A program made the position numbers and the translations under genes. Below are positions 35,466-44,136 of a stretch of DNA of 64,000 bases, one piece after another; the first letter of the stretch is position 1; each line of letters begins with the position of its first letter. Source of the stretch: Bacillus alkalicellulosilyticus (GTDB lineage Bacteria; Bacillota; Bacilli; Bacillales; Bacillaceae_F); the NCBI RefSeq assembly GCF_002019795.1, contig NZ_KV917381.1:636001-700000 (forward strand), written 5' to 3'. Below the pieces are notes generated by a model. It did no database searches and was not told the origin of the DNA. It saw nothing but the letters and a program-made list of their open reading frames with translations.

Positions 35466-36259
35466 GCTTTTTCTCCTCCACTTGCCACAACCCATGTTAC
35501 CTCACTAGAATCTAAAGCTTTCTTCCAATGAGCTGGTTTATTTGTATCTGTTATTATGTAATCTACTTTACTTAGAGAACTAATTGAATAAAATGAGTGT
35601 TGACCTAGCTTAGTTTGATCGGCTAATAGAAAAACTTTACTAGATTGTTCGAGCATGAGTTTTGAGAGAGAAGCTTCCTCCATGTCGTAATCCGTAATTT
35701 CTTTAAACGTAACGCCCCCACAGGATAGGAAAGCCTTGTCAAAACGGAATCTCTTTAACATATTTGCAGTTAAAGTACCTGTAACCGATTTTTGTTTTGG
35801 GTTAGTTACGCCACCAAGGATAATGACATCACCGTCAAATTCCTTTTTCTCAAGTGCGACGTTGAACTCTGCAGCGGCCGCCAATGAATTCGTTACAATA
35901 GTAATGTTAGAAAGACCATGTAGCTGCTGGGCTAGATGAATCGTAGTAGTTCCAACGTCAACGACAATCTTATCCCCATTTTCAATAAACGAAGCAGCAG
36001 TCTTGCCAATCGCCACTTTTGCATCATGCTGTAGATTTTCTTTTCTCTCAAAATGAGGTTCTTCAATTAAAAGGTGATAGGGGACAGCACCACCATGAAC
36101 ACGGACAAGTTTCTTCTCTTTTTCAAGTGTATCTAAATCACGACGAATCGTTTCGGGTGTGACCCGTAATGCCTTTGCTAATTCAATTACATAAACTTTG
36201 TTTACTGTTTGTAATTGTTGAATGATATAGGAAAAACGCTCTTCTGGAAGTAATGTCAT
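35462..36259 (-). CDS. DeoR-family transcriptional regulator
   Basis: 265 residues. The N-terminal helix-turn-helix is RFSYIIQQLQTVNKVYVIEL with ALRVTPETIRRDLDTLEKEK, the classic DeoR signature. The C-terminal DeoRC sensor domain resembles sugar-phosphate isomerases, with VDVGTTTIHLAQQL and SCGGVTFKEITDYDMEE. DeoR proteins usually bind phosphorylated sugars or intermediates, supporting an organophosphate ligand here. It overlaps the ATPase gene upstream (4 bp) and the PHP gene downstream (4 bp), so it regulates its own operon (inference). Confidence 0.92.
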   Translation of the reverse strand: MTLLPEERFSYIIQQLQTVNKVYVIELAKALRVTPETIRRDLDTLEKEKKLVRVHGGAVPYHLLIEEPHFERKENLQHDAKVAIGKTAASFIENGDKIVVDVGTTTIHLAQQLHGLSNITIVTNSLAAAAEFNVALEKKEFDGDVIILGGVTNPKQKSVTGTLTANMLKRFRFDKAFLSCGGVTFKEITDYDMEEASLSKLMLEQSSKVFLLADQTKLGQHSFYSISSLSKVDYIITDTNKPAHWKKALDSSEVTWVVASGGEKA

Positions 36260-37257
36260 TGAAGTGAAATCACATCCTCTTTTCGAAGGTACAGTGTTCG
36301 CTTTTCATCACTTTCAAGTACTGAATCGGTTTGTAATAATTGTTCAGCCTTTAATACTACACCATGACTTTCAAAATCATATCTTGTCACATGTCCTAGC
36401 AAAGAGATGTTTTTGACGATTCCTGTAAGGCGATAACTATCATTAGGTTCGTCAATAGTTAATGCCTCAGGACGAACAGCAAAAAGGGTCCCTTGAATTG
36501 TGAGGTCATTTGTAAGTTGTTGGACTTGTGATAGGTCAAGAACATTGTAATGACCGATAAATCTAGCAACAAATTCATTACGTGGTTTGGTGTAAATGTC
36601 ATAAGGAGTACCGACCTGAGTGATTTCTCCATTATTTAAAATATAGATTTTATCACTAACAGTCATGGCTTCTTCCTGGTCGTGAGTAACTAAGATCGTT
36701 GTCATATTTAATTTCTTTTGAATGGACTTAATTTGTTGTTGTAAATATTTTCTGATTTGAGCGTCGAGTGCACTCATAGGTTCATCAAGTAATAATACTT
36801 TCGGTTCAGTTACTAAAGAACGGGCTAAGGCGACACGTTGTTGTTGCCCCCCAGATAACTCTTTCGGGTAATTGTTTTCCTTACCATGTAAGCCTACTAG
36901 ATGAATAACTTCGTTGACTTTTTCGTTAATTTGCTTAGCGTTTACCTTTTTCATTTTTAATCCAAACGAAATATTTTCAAAGACAGTCATATTTGGGAAA
37001 AGGGCATAGGATTGAAACACCATACCGATTTCACGTTTTTTTGGTTGGACGTTTGTAACGTCTTTGCCATCGATAAAGATATGACCAGAATCGGGGTTGG
37101 TAAGTCCAGCGATGATTCGTAGCATTGTGCTTTTCCCACAGCCACTTGGTCCGAGTAACGTGACGAACTCTCCTTCCTCGATGTGGATTGACATGTCTTG
37201 TAGAACGTTTTGGTGAGTAAACGATTTTGTAATCCCCTTAATGGATAAGTAACTCAT
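36256..37257 (-). CDS. ABC importer ATPase, spermidine/iron/phosphonate class
   Basis: 333 residues; the ATG at 37257 is preferred because GGAGG abuts the earlier ATG at 37263. Walker A GPSGCGKSTML, signature LSGGQQQRVALARS, Walker B VLLLDEPMSALD and H-loop ILVTHDQEEAM are all intact. The C-terminal TOBE-type domain spans about 240-333. It belongs to the PotA/FbpC group that powers uptake with two permeases and a binding protein, all present in this operon. It is expected at the inner membrane face. Confidence 0.93.
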   Translation of the reverse strand: MSYLSIKGITKSFTHQNVLQDMSIHIEEGEFVTLLGPSGCGKSTMLRIIAGLTNPDSGHIFIDGKDVTNVQPKKREIGMVFQSYALFPNMTVFENISFGLKMKKVNAKQINEKVNEVIHLVGLHGKENNYPKELSGGQQQRVALARSLVTEPKVLLLDEPMSALDAQIRKYLQQQIKSIQKKLNMTTILVTHDQEEAMTVSDKIYILNNGEITQVGTPYDIYTKPRNEFVARFIGHYNVLDLSQVQQLTNDLTIQGTLFAVRPEALTIDEPNDSYRLTGIVKNISLLGHVTRYDFESHGVVLKAEQLLQTDSVLESDEKRTLYLRKEDVISLQ

Positions 37258-37269
37258 GAACATCCTCCT

Positions 37270-38052
37270 TTACCCTATTGCTTTCTTTTTTCGTGTATAA
37301 CGTACAAGAAGGACCGTAACTAGTGTCATCAAAGAAAAATAAAAGACGACGATCGCACTTGCAATATGTCCACTCTTACTGAGCTGAGAATATAAGTAGA
37401 TTTGGATTGTTTCAAAGCGTGAGCCTACAATTATATTGATTAGTACAAATTCCCCAAATAAAATAGAGAATGATAAAAGGGAAGCGACTAATAAACCAGG
37501 ATATATATTCGGTACGATAATATAAAGAAAGGCTTTTAAACGACTAGCTCCAAGGATTTCAGCTGCTGCCATCAAATCAGCAGCATGAATCGTTCGTAAG
37601 CTGTTTCGAGTTGCTTGGTAAATATATGGCAATAAACTCACGACATAAGCAGCACCTACGATAAGTACCATAGAAATCCCACTATTGGAATATGTTTTAA
37701 TCAATGCAACTGCTAATATAATTCCAGGCATGGCGTATGTCATAATAAGTAACGATTGTACAAGCCGTTCTAATTTTGGTAAATAAAGAACAATCGAAAA
37801 AACTGCAGGTACGATAAGTACAAGAGCGACTACCGTTGAACCTAATGACAAAAGCAAGGACCGACCAAACGACTGTAAAAAGCGAGTATCCGTAAAAAGC
37901 TGGCTGTACCATTTAAAGGTTAAGCCTTCAGGTAACACGGTTTGATTCCAGGTCGTCGAGAAAGAATAGATGGTTGTTCCGAGTAATGGTACAAATAAAT
38001 AAAGAAAAACAAGAACGAGCATCGTGTTTGGGAATGAGACTATCTTTTTCAC
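37270..38052 (-). CDS. ABC importer permease, second subunit
   Basis: 260 residues, six membrane helices. The EAA loop AAAEILGASRLKAFLYIIVPNI contacts the ATPase. The GTG start overlaps the stop of the first permease by 4 bp (GTGA). It is of the PotC/PhnV type. Together with 38049-38903 it forms the channel. Confidence 0.9.
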   Translation of the reverse strand: MKKIVSFPNTMLVLVFLYLFVPLLGTTIYSFSTTWNQTVLPEGLTFKWYSQLFTDTRFLQSFGRSLLLSLGSTVVALVLIVPAVFSIVLYLPKLERLVQSLLIMTYAMPGIILAVALIKTYSNSGISMVLIVGAAYVVSLLPYIYQATRNSLRTIHAADLMAAAEILGASRLKAFLYIIVPNIYPGLLVASLLSFSILFGEFVLINIIVGSRFETIQIYLYSQLSKSGHIASAIVVFYFSLMTLVTVLLVRYTRKKKAIG

Positions 38053-38903
38053 GATAAATCCCTCCGTATCTTCCGCATCACATACTCATTGATAAGCAAA
38101 GCAATCACCATGGTAGCTGCTAGAAGTAACGAAATAGCGCTAGCTAACTCGGGATTCGCAAACACATCTCCCTTAATCAGTGCACCAATTCGAATCGTTA
38201 CTAGATTATAATTACTTCCTGTTAGGGCATAGGCAGAAGCATAGGCACCCATGGAGTTAGCAAAGAGTATACTAAAGGTTCCGACAATGCTAGGTAGAAT
38301 AACAGGGACACCAATTTTAATCCAAAATTGAAAGGTAGAAGCTCCTAACAGTGATGCGGCCTCTTGCCATTGTTGTTGAATGCCTTGGTAAACAGGATAA
38401 AGTAACATAACGGCAAGGGGAAGTTGAAAATAAATATAAATGAGCACAAGCCCAGACCAAGAATAGAGACTAAATGAATCTAAGATACCCCATCCTAGTT
38501 CTTGGAAAAATAAAGTGAATAGGCCGCTGTTTCCCAGCAGAACGATAAAAGCAAATGCAAGGGGAACACCTGCAAAGTTGGATGTTAGGTTAGCGATAAT
38601 GAGTAGCTTTTCTTGGACACTAGGTAATAATTTAGTAATCGCATAAGAAGAAAATAAAGCCATTACCAAACCTATTAAACTAGAAAAGAAAGATATCAAT
38701 ATACTGTTTTGAAAGGCTTGAATGAGGAAAACATTTTGAAAAATTTCGATATAGTTTCCTAAAGTAAAGCCTGAGCCAACTTGCCTAAAACTTGTGAATA
38801 ACATATAAAGAAATGGGATGAGTAGAAATAAAAAAATAATTGTAAAAAAAGGAAATAACGTATATATCAACAAAACATTTGTTTTTTTCAAAGTTAGGTA
38901 CAC
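38049..38903 (-). CDS. ABC importer permease, first subunit
   Basis: 284 residues, six membrane helices, PotB/PhnU type. The EAA motif is EAASLLGASTFQFWIKIGVP. A palindromic repeat (38937-38981) separates it from the phosphatase gene upstream and might reduce read-through. Its start has only a modest ribosome site (AGGT about ten bases upstream). Confidence 0.9.
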   Translation of the reverse strand: MYLTLKKTNVLLIYTLFPFFTIIFLFLLIPFLYMLFTSFRQVGSGFTLGNYIEIFQNVFLIQAFQNSILISFFSSLIGLVMALFSSYAITKLLPSVQEKLLIIANLTSNFAGVPLAFAFIVLLGNSGLFTLFFQELGWGILDSFSLYSWSGLVLIYIYFQLPLAVMLLYPVYQGIQQQWQEAASLLGASTFQFWIKIGVPVILPSIVGTFSILFANSMGAYASAYALTGSNYNLVTIRIGALIKGDVFANPELASAISLLLAATMVIALLINEYVMRKIRRDLS

Positions 38904-38936
38904 CTCAATATCGCAAAAAGTAGAATAATAAATAGG

Positions 38937-38981
38937 GAGGCAGAGACAAAAGGTTAACCCTTAACCGATTGTTCCCGCCTC
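38937..38981. repeat. Imperfect TGGGACAAAAGG-type palindrome inside the importer operon
   Basis: GAGGCAGAGACAA and TTGTTCCCGCCTC pair with two mismatches. It lies between two genes transcribed in the same direction, so it could act as a leaky terminator. GCTAGTTCTGTCCAACCACTT to its right resembles the start of the composite repeat near 795-818. Confidence 0.5.
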
Positions 38982-39022
38982 TAAGCTAGTTCTGTCCAAC
39001 CACTTTAAGTGGTTTTTAGGAG

Positions 39023-39847
39023 TCATTTACAAAATACATTCCATTGTAATTCTTGCATGGCTGGTGAAGGGGGAATGTCTAGTAACTTACATGCAAGTGG
39101 AGCAAGTTGTAATTGGGATATTTCCTGCTCGTGTACAAGGGGTTCAGTTTTATCACTGATAACAAATAGGGGCACTTCTCGATCAGCTTTGCTATTGCCA
39201 CCGTGCATACCGTCTTCTGTCATTCCATGATCTGCGGTAATAATCAGCTGATACCCGGCTTCGATCCACTTAGGAACCACGGTTGAGAGAATAACATCGA
39301 CAGCAATTACACGATTTCGGTATTCTTTTGAATCGGCTGTAAACTTATGCCCACTATCGTCTACATTCATAGAATGAACATAGAGAAAGTCAGGATTGTG
39401 TTGAGAAAGTAAATAGTGTGCATCTGAAAATAAATGACTATCAGGATAATGGTCTTCCCAATAAAACATCCCATATTGGATGGGACGGTTTTCATTTTCT
39501 TGAATCCGGTCTGTCACCATTGAAAAGGGAGCCTGATTGTAAAGCTCACTAACCCAATAGTAGGCAGCTACAGCATTACGTAAGCTATGTTTCTTTGTTA
39601 GATGAAACAAACTTTCTTGGGTGGATAGGCGGACCACCTGATTGTTAGTAACCCCGTTTATGTAAGGGGGAGTTCCTGTGAGTAACACTTCATATAAAGG
39701 TCTGGACATCGCAGGAAGCTCTGATTTTACTTTAAAGCGACTTGCCTTTTGATTTTCAACAAGGTGATGCAAGTACCCCATATGACTGACGGCCGTGTCA
39801 TAACGAAGACCGTCAATCATAATAAAGGCTAGTTTACTAGTTGACAT
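39023..39847 (-). CDS. Alkaline-phosphatase-superfamily phosphodiesterase
   Basis: 274 residues from the ATG at 39847, which overlaps the end of the binding-protein gene by 11 bp. Features of the nucleotide pyrophosphatase/phosphodiesterase branch are present: LAFIMIDGLRYDTAV (first metal Asp), a likely nucleophile in ELPAMSRPLYEVLLTG, then SMNVDDSGHKF and TADHGMTEDGMHGG (metal-binding Asp and His). No signal peptide is seen, so it is cytoplasmic. It probably cleaves the phosphoester or phosphonate taken up by the transporter. Ribosome site is weak and translation likely depends on coupling. Confidence 0.85.
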   Translation of the reverse strand: MSTSKLAFIMIDGLRYDTAVSHMGYLHHLVENQKASRFKVKSELPAMSRPLYEVLLTGTPPYINGVTNNQVVRLSTQESLFHLTKKHSLRNAVAAYYWVSELYNQAPFSMVTDRIQENENRPIQYGMFYWEDHYPDSHLFSDAHYLLSQHNPDFLYVHSMNVDDSGHKFTADSKEYRNRVIAVDVILSTVVPKWIEAGYQLIITADHGMTEDGMHGGNSKADREVPLFVISDKTEPLVHEQEISQLQLAPLACKLLDIPPSPAMQELQWNVFCK

Positions 39848-40928
39848 GAAGTAACACTTTTTCTTGCCATAATTGAGGAAGCTTTGCTGTTGTTTCTGAC
39901 CAAGCGTCAAAGTTTTGAATTGGACGAGCATTTTTATACATTTCATTAGGTAAAAGCATCGCTTGAACATCAGCAGGAAGCTCTACATTTTCACGGATAG
40001 GTTTTGCATAGCCACGAGCTAAATTTTCTTGTCCTTTATCTGATAAAATATATTCTCTTGTTAACATTGCAGCGTGAGGACGTTTAGAATATTTGTTAAG
40101 TATTGTTGCATATCCACTCATTACAGATGCTTCTTCTGGAATGACTACGTCAAAACGTTCTCTATCAATTTGATCTCTGTAACCTAGACCATTGAAGTCC
40201 CATAGAATCGTTACGTCTACTTCTCCTTTTTCAAGGCCAGCAAGACCACCGTCACCCGTGTTAATACGACCGTCTTTTGCTAGTTTTTCAAAAAATTCAA
40301 TTCCAGGGTCAACATTAGACTCATCTCCACCATAAGCAAATGCCGCAGCTAAGACAGCAAATTGAGCTTGGTTCGCAGTTGTTACATCTCCAACTGTTAC
40401 TTTATAGTCACCGTTTGCTAAATCCGCCCAAGAAGTTGGAGGGTTAGCTACTCTATTTTTATCAGTAACAAAGGCAATGGTTCCTGTATAACCTACGATC
40501 CAGTGTCCTTCATCGTCTTTAGCCCACTCAGGAATCTCATTCCAATATGACGTTTTAAAAGAAATCGTAAGTTCTTTTTCTTTAGCAAGAGGACCAAAGG
40601 CAATCCCAACATCTCCAATGTCAGCCGTTGCATTGTTCTTTTCTGCTTCAAACTTTGCAATTTCTTCAGCACTAGACATATCCGTATCAGAATGCTTTAA
40701 GCCATATTCACTTGCAAGATCATCCCATGTATCCTTCCAGTTTGCCCAAGAATCTGGCATTCCGACAGAGTTCACTTCGCCTTCTTCTTTTGCTTTTTCT
40801 ACGATTTCATCAAGTGATAACGAGTTATAATCTACTGAAGTTGAAGCTTCACTGTTCGAACAAGCTGTGACAAGCATGACTGACAACAAACCAACAATAC
40901 CTAATTTTCCTACTTCACTCTTTTTCAT
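39837..40928 (-). CDS. ABC importer substrate-binding lipoprotein
   Basis: 363 residues from the ATG at 40928 (GGAGG six bases upstream). A lipobox MLVTACSNSEAS predicts a membrane-tethered extracellular lipoprotein. The mature part is a type II binding protein of the PotD/FbpA/PhnS class, with EIVEKAKEEGEVNSVGMPDS near the N-terminus and TSWADLANGDYKVTVGD in the middle. The ligand cannot be deduced; the neighbours point to a phosphorylated compound. An 11-bp CAAAACAAAAG tandem repeat lies just upstream (about 40942-40977). First gene of the operon. Confidence 0.9.
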   Translation of the reverse strand: MKKSEVGKLGIVGLLSVMLVTACSNSEASTSVDYNSLSLDEIVEKAKEEGEVNSVGMPDSWANWKDTWDDLASEYGLKHSDTDMSSAEEIAKFEAEKNNATADIGDVGIAFGPLAKEKELTISFKTSYWNEIPEWAKDDEGHWIVGYTGTIAFVTDKNRVANPPTSWADLANGDYKVTVGDVTTANQAQFAVLAAAFAYGGDESNVDPGIEFFEKLAKDGRINTGDGGLAGLEKGEVDVTILWDFNGLGYRDQIDRERFDVVIPEEASVMSGYATILNKYSKRPHAAMLTREYILSDKGQENLARGYAKPIRENVELPADVQAMLLPNEMYKNARPIQNFDAWSETTAKLPQLWQEKVLLHVN

Positions 40929-41044
40929 AGAGAACCTCCACCATTTTTGTTTTACTTTTGTTTTGCTTTTGTTTTGCCTCTTAATCATAGATAAAAATAA
41001 TTAAGCAAATATTAAGCAAATATGAAAAAAATGTAATATAAGAA

Positions 41045-41083
41045 GCCACTGAAAAAGATAAAAGCTAACTTACTCAGTGCCCT
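41045..41083. repeat. GCCACTG-type imperfect hairpin
   Basis: GCCACTGAAAAAG and CTTACTCAGTGCC form an imperfect stem, same family as 24361-24390 and 968-1005. It lies between divergent genes, so termination is not its obvious role. Confidence 0.5.
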
Positions 41084-41183
41084 CATAATGTCATAGTTTT
41101 AAAGAAAAAACTGGATAGCACTCTATGAATAGGGAATTTATGTTAACCTTATAAAGAAGAGAAAAAGAAGGGAGAGAGGACAC

Positions 41184-41969
41184 ATCGAACAACGAAAAAG
41201 AGTCTTAGAAATTAAAGATGTAACGATGAAATTTGAAGAGAAGATGGTATTAAAAGCGATTAACTTAGAGGTGTTCGAAGGGCAAATCATTGGATACATT
41301 GGTCCTAATGGAGCCGGTAAGAGCACAACGGTCAAAATTATTCTTGGTTTACAGGAAGGGTATTCAGGAGAGGTTAAGCTATTTGGAGAAAACATCGCCA
41401 ATCAAATTCAGTATAAAAAACGAATTGGGTATGTTCCAGAAACAGCAGAAATCTATGATAATTTAACAGCCGCTGAATACTTATCATTTGTTGGAGAATT
41501 ATATGGACTAGACCGAAAACAAGGAGAACAAAAGGCTAGTAGGTTAATAGAGTTATTTGGTCTTGCTGAAGTTTATCATTCACGCCTTGTTTCCTATTCT
41601 AAAGGGATGAGGCAAAAGGTCCTCCTCATCTCGAGTATGTTGCACAATCCGGATATTCTATTTCTTGATGAACCACTAAGTGGGTTAGATGCAAACAGTG
41701 TAATGGTAGTAAAGGAGATATTAGCTCAACTAGCGGCCCAAGGAAAAACAATTTTTTACTCGTCTCACATTATGGATGTCGTTGAGAAAATAAGTAATCG
41801 AATTGTTCTTCTTCATGACGGTAATATTGTTGCTGACGGAAGCTTTGAACAATTAAAGGAACAAAACAAAGAAGGGACATTGGAAGAAATTTTTAATCAA
41901 CTTACTGGGTTTGATCGTCATCAAAAAATGGCAGAACAATTTGTTTCCATCGTAGAAGGCGAGGGATAA
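41184..41969 (+). CDS. ABC exporter ATPase with a probable ATC start codon
   Basis: The protein has Walker A GPNGAGKSTTVK, signature VSYSKGMRQKVLL, Walker B ILFLDEPLSGLD and H-loop IFYSSHIMDV. Its first ATG (41226) would cut off the first ABC strand. In the same frame upstream, RVLEIKDVTMKF restores it. No ATG, GTG or TTG occurs in this frame between the stop at 41130 and 41226. The best initiation site is ATC at 41184, four bases after GGGAGAGAGGA. From there it is 261 residues. It pairs with the permease that begins 1 bp after its stop. Exported substrate unknown. Confidence 0.8.
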   Translation: MEQRKRVLEIKDVTMKFEEKMVLKAINLEVFEGQIIGYIGPNGAGKSTTVKIILGLQEGYSGEVKLFGENIANQIQYKKRIGYVPETAEIYDNLTAAEYLSFVGELYGLDRKQGEQKASRLIELFGLAEVYHSRLVSYSKGMRQKVLLISSMLHNPDILFLDEPLSGLDANSVMVVKEILAQLAAQGKTIFYSSHIMDVVEKISNRIVLLHDGNIVADGSFEQLKEQNKEGTLEEIFNQLTGFDRHQKMAEQFVSIVEGEG

Positions 41970-41970
41970 G

Positions 41971-43614
41971 ATGAATACATTTCGTTCTCTTCAGCTATTA
42001 GACCGCTTTAGTGGCTTGTTTGAAAAAGCAGGAGTTGATTATCCCATAATGAGGAGTATCCTTTACACAAAGCTTACAATGGACAAAAGACGTGTACCGA
42101 CCGTTTTTAGTCAAAACAACCCAAAGAAAGACAAGAAAAAAGAAGGCAACCAATTTCTAAAATCATTGTGGATGTATGCTATTTTTGGACTGTTGCTTCT
42201 TCCGTTTTTATTTATGGGCGATAATTATCTCTTTCAAATGAGCATTGTGTTTGCTATTTTTATGTTCATTATTATGACATCAATGATTTCTGACTTTTCG
42301 GTTGTATTGTTAGATATGCGTGACAAGCCGATACTTTATACAAAGCCGATTTCGAAAAAGACGATTAGTGCTGCGAAGACAATACATATTTGTATTTACC
42401 TTTTCCTGTTAAGCATGGCAACCACGTTTATTCCAATGATAGTCGTCATTTTCCGATTCGGTTTTCTAGCATTGTTGTTGTTTTTTTTAGTCATATTGTT
42501 ATTAAATTTATTTGTATTGGTGTTTACCGCTTTATTTTACATGACAATTCTAAAGTTTTTTGATGGGGAAAAACTAAAGGATATGATTAATTACGTCCAA
42601 ATCATCTTATCGGTTGGGATGTTAGTCGGTTATCAATTAGTGATTCGTTCATTTGAAATTTTGAATGTCACCATTGTCTTCGAGCCTGCTTGGTGGCAAT
42701 TTTTAGTTCCACCAGTATGGTATGGTGGATTGTTTGAATTGCTACTTGGAGGAGTTTGGAGTCCGTATATGATTGGATTCTCCGTCCTTGCACTCGTTGT
42801 TCCTTTTGTTGCGTTTTTCATATATGTGAAACTCATGCCGACGTTTGAACGAAGCCTTCAGAAGCTTTCCGACCATGGCAGTAAGAAACAACAAAAAGAA
42901 GGTGTGTACAGTAGGTTCATGGGATTTTTATCTTGTCGAAATAAACAAGAACTCGCCTTTTTTCGGTTTGCGACCCTAATGATGAAAAATGAAAGACAGT
43001 TTAAACTTAAAGTATATCCATCGCTAGGTTTTTCGCTTGTCATTCCTTTTTTATTTATCATTACAGAATTACAGAGAAGTACGATTGAGGAAATTGCTTC
43101 AAGTCAGATGTATTTAAATATCTATTTTATCATGCTTGTTATTCCCGCAGTTGTGATTATGATTAAATATTCGGGGAAATACAAAGGAGCTTGGATTTAT
43201 AAGGCGATGCCAATCGAATCTAGTAGTTTCATTTATTCTGGCACGCTAAAAGCGTTATTGACTATGCTATTTCTTCCGCTGTTTTGTTTAATTAGCGCTG
43301 GTTTCATTTGGATTTTTTCGTGGTCAATACTCCCGCATCTTCTTACGGTATTTGTGGCTGCTTGGTTGTATGCAGCTATCTGTTTTAAGTTAGTTAATAA
43401 ATCAGAGTTGCCGTTTTCGAAATCCTTTGACCTCGCTCAACAAAGTGATGGCATCATAATAATCATACTTTGGGTACCCATCGCTGTACTTGTGGGAGGT
43501 CATTTTTTAAGCACTATCCTAATTCCTAATCCTTATTATTACTTGCTAGCAGTTATAGCAGTTACTTATATTGTCTGGAAAGCACTCTTTCCCAATCGAC
43601 CAGTTGCGATATAA
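41971..43614 (+). CDS. ABC-2 type exporter permease
   Basis: 547 residues with about twelve hydrophobic segments, beginning near 65. The N-terminal 60 residues are cytoplasmic and basic. There is no periplasmic domain of note. It starts next to the ATPase stop, so the two make one transporter. Resembles large Bacillus permeases of unknown substrate. Confidence 0.8.
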   Translation: MNTFRSLQLLDRFSGLFEKAGVDYPIMRSILYTKLTMDKRRVPTVFSQNNPKKDKKKEGNQFLKSLWMYAIFGLLLLPFLFMGDNYLFQMSIVFAIFMFIIMTSMISDFSVVLLDMRDKPILYTKPISKKTISAAKTIHICIYLFLLSMATTFIPMIVVIFRFGFLALLLFFLVILLLNLFVLVFTALFYMTILKFFDGEKLKDMINYVQIILSVGMLVGYQLVIRSFEILNVTIVFEPAWWQFLVPPVWYGGLFELLLGGVWSPYMIGFSVLALVVPFVAFFIYVKLMPTFERSLQKLSDHGSKKQQKEGVYSRFMGFLSCRNKQELAFFRFATLMMKNERQFKLKVYPSLGFSLVIPFLFIITELQRSTIEEIASSQMYLNIYFIMLVIPAVVIMIKYSGKYKGAWIYKAMPIESSSFIYSGTLKALLTMLFLPLFCLISAGFIWIFSWSILPHLLTVFVAAWLYAAICFKLVNKSELPFSKSFDLAQQSDGIIIIILWVPIAVLVGGHFLSTILIPNPYYYLLAVIAVTYIVWKALFPNRPVAI

Positions 43615-43650
43615 TATGTGTAAAAAGAACGAGGGGACTTACCTAAAATC

Positions 43651-43980
43651 ATGAATAGCAAACGAATGGAAGTAAAAGGAATAGAAGTAGATGATGAAAC
43701 GAGATGTGCACATTATCATACAGTCCGAGATATTATTGCACTAAAATTCAAATGCTGTGATACCTATTATCCGTGTCATAGCTGCCACGAAGAAGTAGCT
43801 GATCATCCCCCAGTACGTTGGGGAAAAGAGGAACGAGACACAAAAGCAGTTCTCTGTGGTTCGTGTGGAACAGAGCTGACGATTCAGCAATATATGACTT
43901 GCAAATCTTCCTGTCCACAATGTAAGGCTCAGTTTAATGAAGGCTGTCAAAATCATTATCACCTTTATTTTGAAGTATAA
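43651..43980 (+). CDS. CHY-type zinc-finger protein
   Basis: 109 residues rich in Cys/His. The CHY pattern is DETRCAHYHTVRDIIALKF then CCDTYYPCHSCHEE, followed by LCGSCGTELTIQQYM and SCPQCKAQFNEGCQNHYH. It should bind three zinc ions. Eukaryotic relatives are ubiquitin ligases; the short bacterial proteins, with only this domain, have no proven role. It is 36 bp after the permease gene and may share its transcript. The start was chosen at the first ATG; AGGGGACT lies upstream. Confidence 0.88.
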   Translation: MNSKRMEVKGIEVDDETRCAHYHTVRDIIALKFKCCDTYYPCHSCHEEVADHPPVRWGKEERDTKAVLCGSCGTELTIQQYMTCKSSCPQCKAQFNEGCQNHYHLYFEV

Positions 43981-43983
43981 ATG

Positions 43984-44026
43984 AGGGCACTTGATAAAGT
44001 TAGGGTTTAACTTTTCAAGTGCCCTT
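43984..44026. terminator. GGGCACTTG-type palindromic terminator
   Basis: AGGGCACTTGATAAAGTTA and TTAACTTTTCAAGTGCCCTT make a near-perfect stem right after the zinc-finger gene. It belongs to the GGGCACTG repeat family. Confidence 0.7.
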
Positions 44027-44044
44027 AGTTTTGATTGGTGCTAA

Positions 44045-44099
44045 ATGATTTGCGAACACGAAACGGGGGCGAAGGCAGGAAAACGAGTACGCAAATCAT
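44045..44099. repeat. Long-loop inverted repeat
   Basis: ATGATTTGCG (44045-44054) and CGCAAATCAT (44090-44099) pair perfectly across a 35-base purine-rich loop. It sits between convergent genes; role unknown. Confidence 0.5.
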
Positions 44100-44136
44100 C
44101 GTATAAACCAAACTCAAAAGGAACTCAGCTGAACTA

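Noticed and set aside
41226-41969. ABC ATPase starting at the first ATG
   Set aside because: That start drops the conserved first strand and has a poor ribosome site; the upstream ATC fits better, though the ATG cannot be excluded.
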